Shown: positions 15,097 to 19,914 of the stretch, in pieces
Layout: each line of letters starts with the position of its first letter
Position numbering within the stretch: position 1 is the stretch's first letter
Assembly: GCA_955652195.1 (NCBI GenBank)
Contig: CATPBC010000071.1
Coordinates: 1 to 19,914 of the forward strand
DNA length: 19,914 bases
Reading direction: 5' to 3'
Source of the DNA: an uncultured Xanthobacteraceae bacterium
GTDB lineage: Bacteria; Pseudomonadota; Alphaproteobacteria; Rhizobiales; Xanthobacteraceae
Position numbers and translations under genes: made by a program
Notes under the pieces: model-generated
What the model saw: the letters and a program-made list of their open reading frames with translations, nothing else
Database searches by the model: none
What the model was told of the DNA's origin: nothing

Positions 15097-16635
15097 ATGG
15101 CACGGGGGATGGTCCATCTGTCGGGGAATCTCGTCTTGATCCGCGCCTACCTCATTCGCGCGCTGGCGTGCAGCGCCGCCGGTTTGCGTGTGCTCATGAC
15201 ATCGGCGGTTCTCGCCGGCGCCTTGGCGCTCGCCGGTTGCTACGGCGAGGAGGGCTACCAGCTGCCGAGTAAGGCGATGAAGGAAATCTCGCCTGAAATG
15301 CTGGCGCTCCTGCAAAAGAAAAATATGCCGAAGGATTCTCCGGTCCTCGTTCGCGTGTTCAAAGAGGAATCCGAACTGGAGGTGTGGAAGCAGGACACCA
15401 CAGGCCTCTATCAGTTGCTCAAAGTTTATCCGATCTGCCGCTGGTCGGGCGAACTGGGCCCGAAGAAGGTGGAAGGCGATCGCCAGGCGCCAGAGGGCTT
15501 CTATTCGATCACGCCCGGCCTGATGAATCCGAATTCGAACTACTACCTCGCCATCAACATGGGCTTCCCCAACGCCTATGACAAAGCCAATGGGTATAGC
15601 GGCGGGTTCCTTATGATTCACGGCGATTGCTCGTCGCGCGGCTGCTACGCCATGACCGACGAACAGATCGGTGAAATCTATTCCCTGGCGCGCGAGTCCT
15701 TCCTTGGCGGCCAGAAGCAATTCCAAATTCAAGCCTATCCGTTCCGCCTGACCGCGGCGAACCTGGCGAGGCATCGCACCAATCCGAATATGCCTTTCTG
15801 GAAAATGCTGAAGGAAGGCAACGATCACTTCGAGGTGACGCACCTTGAGCCGAAGGTCGACGTCTGCGACCGGCATTATGTGTTCGACGCACAGCCGCCG
15901 GCGAACTCGACGAAGGGCGTTGCATTCAGTCCGGCCGGCCACTGCCCGACCTATGAAGTGCCCGAGGAGATCGCCGGGCCGGCATTGGAGAAGCAGCGCA
16001 ACGACGAATACCAGATCGCGCAATTGACCAGACTGAATGCGCCGGTGGCGCCGATCACGATGGGCACCGATGGCGGCATGAACCGGGTTTTCGTCGCCAA
16101 GCTCGAAGAAGCCGCACCGGTCTATGACAATGACGGGCACGCGCACGCGCCGCCGATCCATCCTGGCATGCCGCGGCCGACGCTCAGTGGCCCGCGCGAG
16201 GACCCCGAAGCCAGCATGAAAACCGCTTCGGTGCAAAAGCCCAGTTTGTTTGGTGGTCTGTTTAACCGCACGACGACTCAGGGCACTAGCCAAGTCGCCT
16301 CCGCGGATACGAGCCAGGACAATTTCTTCACGCGTCTGTTCAAGCCGAACAGCGATACCGCCCAGCAGCCAGCCGCGGCGCAAGGCACCGCACTCGCCGG
16401 GTTGCGCCCGGCAGCGGAAGCTCGGAAAGTCGAGATCGCGAAATCCGAGCCGCAAAAAACAGAACCACAAAAACCGCAAGCGCCGGTTGCGGCAGCGCCG
16501 CGGCCATCACCGCCGCCGCAAGCTCCGCAAGTGGCCAGCGCGACCACGCCGCCGCCGAGTGGCAGCCTGATCAAGGGCGCGCAACCGGTCGTTCCAACCG
16601 GCTCGTTCGACAGTCGCTGGGCGGGACTCCAGTAA
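15097..16635 (+). CDS. L,D-transpeptidase lipoprotein (YafK/ErfK-type)
   Basis: 512 aa from the ATG at 15097. A lipoprotein signal is visible: hydrophobic AVLAGALALAGC with the lipobox Cys at residue 48 of this start. ATGs at 15109 and 15196 would give more normal signal lengths, and none has a good ribosome-binding site. The catalytic region has the family signature IHGDCSSRGCYAMTDEQI, with His175 and the likely nucleophile Cys183, so it should make or remodel meso-DAP crosslinks in peptidoglycan or anchor proteins to it. Upstream, PVLVRVFKEESELEVWKQ and GDRQAPEGFYSITPG fit the YkuD-type fold. The last third (about 375-505) is low-complexity, rich in Pro, Ala, Gln and Lys (SEPQKTEPQKPQ), and ends GSFDSRWAGLQ; it could span or bind the wall. 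It is convergent with secA. Confidence 0.9.
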   Translation: MARGMVHLSGNLVLIRAYLIRALACSAAGLRVLMTSAVLAGALALAGCYGEEGYQLPSKAMKEISPEMLALLQKKNMPKDSPVLVRVFKEESELEVWKQDTTGLYQLLKVYPICRWSGELGPKKVEGDRQAPEGFYSITPGLMNPNSNYYLAINMGFPNAYDKANGYSGGFLMIHGDCSSRGCYAMTDEQIGEIYSLARESFLGGQKQFQIQAYPFRLTAANLARHRTNPNMPFWKMLKEGNDHFEVTHLEPKVDVCDRHYVFDAQPPANSTKGVAFSPAGHCPTYEVPEEIAGPALEKQRNDEYQIAQLTRLNAPVAPITMGTDGGMNRVFVAKLEEAAPVYDNDGHAHAPPIHPGMPRPTLSGPREDPEASMKTASVQKPSLFGGLFNRTTTQGTSQVASADTSQDNFFTRLFKPNSDTAQQPAAAQGTALAGLRPAAEARKVEIAKSEPQKTEPQKPQAPVAAAPRPSPPPQAPQVASATTPPPSGSLIKGAQPVVPTGSFDSRWAGLQ

Positions 16636-16672
16636 TCAGAAATCAGGTATCAGGGGCTTGCTGATCCCTTAT

Positions 16673-16697
16673 GCCTGACAACTGATCCCTGTCAGGC
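16673..16697. terminator. Hairpin between the convergent L,D-transpeptidase and secA genes
   Basis: GCCTGACA (16673-16680) and TGTCAGGC (16690-16697) form a perfect 8-bp stem with a 9-nt loop. One arm includes the secA stop codon. CTGATCCCT is repeated at 16661-16669 and 16682-16690. No T-run follows on either strand, so it is at most a weak bidirectional terminator. Confidence 0.35.
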
Positions 16698-19562
16698 GTA
16701 CCGCCCGTGGCAATGCTTGTATTTTTTGCCCGAACCGCACGGACAAGGCTCGTTGCGGCCAACCTTCCCCCAGCTCTGCGGATCCTGAGGATTACGAGGC
16801 GGCGCCTGCGGCCGTACCAACGCGGATCCTGGCGGTGAGCCAGCGGGCAGCGCTGCACCCGTGACGCGCCCGCCGGCCGGGCCGATACCGTGCCGCGCCA
16901 ACGTTTCGGCGCCGGCCATCGCCAAAGCCATCTCATCTTCACCGGTCGCCGGATCGATTTTGTGCGCTTCCATGGCCGGCAGCATTGCCGGCTGCTGCGG
17001 TGGCGCCGCCTGGATCTCGACACGCATCAACTGCGCCGTGACTGCTTCGCGCAGATTCTGGCTCATGGCTTCAAATAAACTGAACGCCTCCGCTTTGTAT
17101 TCGTTGAGCGGATCGCGCTGGCCATAACCGCGGAACCCGATCACCTGGCGCAAATGATCAAGCATAACGAGGTGTTCGCGCCAGAGATGGTCGAGCGTCT
17201 GCAACAGGATCGATTTCTCGATATAGCGTATGACGTCGGGACCCCATTGCGCCACTTTGGCCGCCATATACTCGTCGGCGCGGCGTTCGGTGCGCGCGAA
17301 GATTTCTTCGTCGGCAATGCCTTCTTCCTTCGCCCATTCGTCGACCGGAAGATCGAGACCGAGCACGCGCTTGAGCTCCTCACGCAGCCCGGCGGCGTCC
17401 CATTGTTCCGGATAGGCATTCTCTGGCACGTGTTTGGCTACCAGGTCGTCGATCACGGTATGCCGCATGTCGGCGACCACCTCGCCTACGGCCTGATCCT
17501 CCATCCATTCGACGCGCTGGTCGAAAATGACCTTGCGCTGGTCGTTCATCACGTTGTCGAACTTCAGGAGGTTCTTGCGAATATCGAAATTGCGCGCCTC
17601 GACCTTTTGCTGCGCCTTTTCCAGCGCCTTATTGATCCAGGGGTGAATGATGGCCTCATTCTCCTTAAGGCCCAGCCGCTGCAGCATGCCGTCGAGCTTG
17701 TCGGTGCCGAAGATGCGCATCAGGTCGTCTTCGAGCGACAAGAAGAATTTCGAGTGCCCGGGGTCGCCTTGGCGTCCGGAACGGCCGCGCAATTGATTGT
17801 CGATGCGGCGGCTTTCATGGCGTTCGGTGCCAAGTACGTAAAGGCCGCCGGCCGTGAGCGCTTTTTCTTTCAACCGCGCAACTTGCGCGCGGACCTCAGC
17901 GGCGCGATCGCTCTTTTCGCGTTCGCGCGGCTCGGCGATGTCGGCCAATTCCTGGCGAATGCGCATGTCGGCATTGCCGCCGAGCTGAATGTCGGTGCCG
18001 CGGCCGGCCATATTAGTCGCAATGGTGATAGCGCCCGGCACGCCGGCTTGCGCAATGATCTGCGCTTCCTGCTCGTGATAGCGCGCGTTGAGGACCGCGA
18101 ATACCTTGGCTTTGGAAGCGCCCTCATCGCCTGAATACAGCGCCGCAAACGCGTTGGGATCCGAGAAATCGTGCTGCTCCCAACCCTGCTTGCGCAGCAT
18201 TTCGGCGAGCTGCTCGGATTTCTCGATCGACGTGGTGCCGACCAGGACGGGCTGACCGCGCCCCTTGCAGTCCTCAATCAAAGCCAAGATGGCACGGAAT
18301 TTCTCCGCCGCCGTCCGATAGACCTCGTCATCGTCGTCGATGCGGATCATCGGCATGTTGGTCGGGATCTCCAAAACCTCCAAGTTGTAGATGTCCTGGA
18401 ATTCGTCGGCCTCGGTCACCGCGGTACCGGTCATACCGGCGAGCTTCTCGTACATGCGGAAATAATTCTGGAAAGTAATCGAGGCGAGCGTCTGGTTCTC
18501 CGGCTGGATCGGCTGATGCTCCTTGGCTTCGAGCGCCTGATGCAGCCCTTCGGAGTAGCGTCGGCCCGGCATCATGCGGCCGGTGAATTCGTCGATGATC
18601 ACCACTTCGCCGTTGCGGACGATGTAGTCCTTGTCGCGGGCAAACAGCTTGTGCGCCCGCAATCCCTGATTGACATGATGCACGACCGAGACGTTCTCGA
18701 CGTCGTAAAGCGAATCCGACTTCAACAGCCCAGCATCGCGCAGCAAATTCTCCATCTTCTCCATGCCGACTTCGGTAAGATTGACGGTGCGCTGCTTCTC
18801 GTCGAGCTCGTAATCGGTCTTGTCCAGCCGGGGAATGTAAGCGTCGATGGTGTTGTAGAATTCCGAGCGATCGTCCAGCGGACCTGAAATGATCAGCGGA
18901 GTGCGAGCCTCATCGATCAAGATCGAATCGACTTCGTCGACGATGGCGTAGATGTGGCTGCGCTGCACCATATCTTCGAGCCGGTACTTCATGTTGTCGC
19001 GCAGGTAGTCGAAACCGAGCTCGTTGTTGGTGGCGTAGGTGACGTCGCAGTCGTATTCCTTCTTGCGTTGTTCGTCGTCGAGGCCATGCACGATGACGCC
19101 GACGGTCAAGCCGAGGAACTTGTAGATTTGGCCCATCCATTCGGCGTCGCGCTTGGCGAGATAATCGTTGACGGTGACGACGTGCACACCGCGGCCAGCG
19201 AGCGCGTTGAGATAGACCGGAAGGGTCGCAACCAGCGTTTTGCCTTCGCCGGTCTTCATCTCGGCAATTTTGCCTTCGTGCAGGACCATGCCGCCAATAA
19301 GCTGGACGTCGAAATGACGTTGCCCGAGCGTACGCTTGGCGGCCTCACGCACCGTAGCGAAAGCCGGTACCAGAATGTCGTCGAAAGCCGCGCCGTCGGC
19401 GACCTGCTTCCTGAATTCATCCGTCCGCGCGCGCAAAGCGTCGTCGGAAAGCGCTTCCAGCTCCGCTTCCAGCGCGTTGATCTGGTCGACCTGGGGCCGG
19501 TACGCGCGGATGCGACGGTCGTTCGAGGAACCGAACAGCTTGCGGGCGACAGCGCCGATCAT
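16692..19562 (-). CDS. secA: Preprotein translocase ATPase SecA
   Basis: 956 aa, full-length SecA. It drives Sec-dependent export through SecYEG using ATP. Seen: the N-terminal motor with Walker A MKTGEGKT (102-109) and Walker [18 protein letters not shown] (207-222), the preprotein-crosslinking region, [15 protein letters not shown] and [29 protein letters not shown] of NBD2, and the helical scaffold [30 protein letters not shown]. The C-terminal zinc tail [20 protein letters not shown] has the ligands Cys940, Cys942, Cys951 and His952, used for SecB binding. It is joined by a Pro/Ala-rich linker. The ATG at 19562 is supported by AAGGA 8 nt upstream (19571-19575). It appears monocistronic here. 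Confidence 0.99.
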   Translation of the reverse strand: MIGAVARKLFGSSNDRRIRAYRPQVDQINALEAELEALSDDALRARTDEFRKQVADGAAFDDILVPAFATVREAAKRTLGQRHFDVQLIGGMVLHEGKIAEMKTGEGKTLVATLPVYLNALAGRGVHVVTVNDYLAKRDAEWMGQIYKFLGLTVGVIVHGLDDEQRKKEYDCDVTYATNNELGFDYLRDNMKYRLEDMVQRSHIYAIVDEVDSILIDEARTPLIISGPLDDRSEFYNTIDAYIPRLDKTDYELDEKQRTVNLTEVGMEKMENLLRDAGLLKSDSLYDVENVSVVHHVNQGLRAHKLFARDKDYIVRNGEVVIIDEFTGRMMPGRRYSEGLHQALEAKEHQPIQPENQTLASITFQNYFRMYEKLAGMTGTAVTEADEFQDIYNLEVLEIPTNMPMIRIDDDDEVYRTAAEKFRAILALIEDCKGRGQPVLVGTTSIEKSEQLAEMLRKQGWEQHDFSDPNAFAALYSGDEGASKAKVFAVLNARYHEQEAQIIAQAGVPGAITIATNMAGRGTDIQLGGNADMRIRQELADIAEPREREKSDRAAEVRAQVARLKEKALTAGGLYVLGTERHESRRIDNQLRGRSGRQGDPGHSKFFLSLEDDLMRIFGTDKLDGMLQRLGLKENEAIIHPWINKALEKAQQKVEARNFDIRKNLLKFDNVMNDQRKVIFDQRVEWMEDQAVGEVVADMRHTVIDDLVAKHVPENAYPEQWDAAGLREELKRVLGLDLPVDEWAKEEGIADEEIFARTERRADEYMAAKVAQWGPDVIRYIEKSILLQTLDHLWREHLVMLDHLRQVIGFRGYGQRDPLNEYKAEAFSLFEAMSQNLREAVTAQLMRVEIQAAPPQQPAMLPAMEAHKIDPATGEDEMALAMAGAETLARHGIGPAGGRVTGAALPAGSPPGSALVRPQAPPRNPQDPQSWGKVGRNEPCPCGSGKKYKHCHGRYA

Positions 19563-19766
19563 CGCATCATTCCTTGGAATTTCGGCTCAGCAGGCCGTTT
19601 GACCCAAAGCACGATTTTTCTGGAAACCCGTTCCCGCTGCTCGGGGTCATGCCGTCGTTGTCTCGCGGGCGACGCAGTCCCAAGGGGCGGAAAATACGGC
19701 GCTATTCGGGCGGTGGCGAGGCGAATGAACATCCCGATACCGTGCGACAGATAGGAGGGGGTCGAT
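19563..19766. other. Upstream region of secA
   Basis: About 200 bp ahead of the secA start. It contains the secA ribosome-binding site AAGGA (minus strand, 19571-19575) and, at the far end, a strong plus-strand AGGAGGGGG (19753-19761). I find no confident sigma-70 promoter pair and no SecM-type leader. The open frames that cross it show no family signature. Confidence 0.5.
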
Positions 19767-19914
19767 TTGTTGTCAATGCGACGCCGCTTTCACGCGTTGT
19801 TTAAGCGCAGGCTTGTTTCTGCCATTGCCAACGGTCGGCGATTGGGCAAGTGTCCGCGCCGACCAAGAACCGCAGGATAGCTGCCGGGATCAGGCTGCAA
19901 GGTTGGCGGCCAAG
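19767..19914 (+). CDS. Possible 5' end of a divergent gene, cut by the window edge
   Basis: AGGAGGGGG at 19753-19761 is an excellent ribosome-binding site 8 nt before a TTG (19767), with an in-frame ATG at 19776. That frame starts MRRRFHALFKRRLVSAIA, basic then hydrophobic like a signal peptide, but stops at 19878-19880 after 37 codons. The +1 frame stays open from 19804 to the edge and reads AGLFLPLPTVGDWASVRA then DQEPQDSCRDQAARLAAK, which looks like the rest of a signal peptide and the start of a mature exported protein. Either the true start is in the +1 frame (for example TTG at 19813), or a one-base shift near 19803-19813 has broken the gene or the read. The family is not recognised. 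Confidence 0.3.

Noticed and set aside
15004..16479. Long minus-strand open frame (491 codons) opposite the L,D-transpeptidase
   Set aside because: The sense strand carries the lipobox and HGDCSSRGC catalytic motif. The antisense product is Arg/His/Leu-rich without domains and starts inside the sense low-complexity tail.
17154..18134. Plus-strand open frame (326 codons) inside secA
   Set aside because: It is antisense to well-conserved SecA coding sequence, with no ribosome-binding site or recognisable product.

Overview
The window reads as a GC-rich chromosomal segment of an alphaproteobacterium, most likely in the order Hyphomicrobiales (Bradyrhizobium/Rhodopseudomonas/Xanthobacteraceae-like). 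The evidence is the gene set and order: a Suv3-like helicase, rpmB, cobT-cobS, a J-domain protein, bolA, a CorB/CorC-type transporter, aroB-aroK, xerD, accA, an L,D-transpeptidase and secA. This is inferred from protein character and synteny, not from a 16S gene or a database search.

Layout. 1-2757 (-): Suv3-type RNA/DNA helicase, open to the left window edge, so its C-terminus is missing. 2758-3126: intergenic DNA with a perfect 20-bp tandem duplication, several GANTC sites and one perfect DnaA-box 9-mer. 3127-4062 (-): exported DUF3108-type protein. 4290-4580 (+): rpmB (L28). 4641-7565 (-): cobT and cobS, the CobT/CobS subunits of aerobic cobaltochelatase, with a perfect 8-bp hairpin in the 36-bp gap between them. 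7686-8309 (-): protein with a C-terminal J-domain. 8448-8720 (+): bolA. 8736-12288 (-): a very tightly packed unit aroK > aroB > CorB-like transporter > VOC dioxygenase-like gene, whose cistrons overlap or abut. 12289-12770: a 482-bp gap whose right half is built of palindromic repeat elements. 12771-14884 (+): a 49-aa membrane protein, xerD and accA. 15097-16635 (+): L,D-transpeptidase lipoprotein. 16692-19562 (-): secA. 19563-19914: upstream region of secA with the possible start of a divergent gene at the edge.

Functions. Most genes are housekeeping: shikimate pathway (aroK, aroB), fatty-acid synthesis (accA), chromosome dimer resolution (xerD), ribosome (rpmB), export (secA), cobalt insertion for B12 (cobS, cobT), cell-wall crosslinking (L,D-transpeptidase), Fe-S/redox (bolA). 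There is no phage, CRISPR array, transposase, tRNA or rRNA that I can see.

I did not find an obvious new multi-gene system. The strongest unexplained structure is at 12531-12767. Two identical 61-bp hairpin repeats flank a third, related hairpin. All share the arm core CCGAAGTTCG, and the two complete ones share a two-tier stem design and a terminal (T)AGTG...CACTA signature. The last copy ends 3 bp before the start codon of the gene ahead of xerD. It looks like a small mobile or REP-like palindromic family. Secondary leads are the stem-loop that would hide the cobT ribosome-binding site, a CtrA-like box ahead of the L,D-transpeptidase, and a possibly frameshifted gene start at the right edge.
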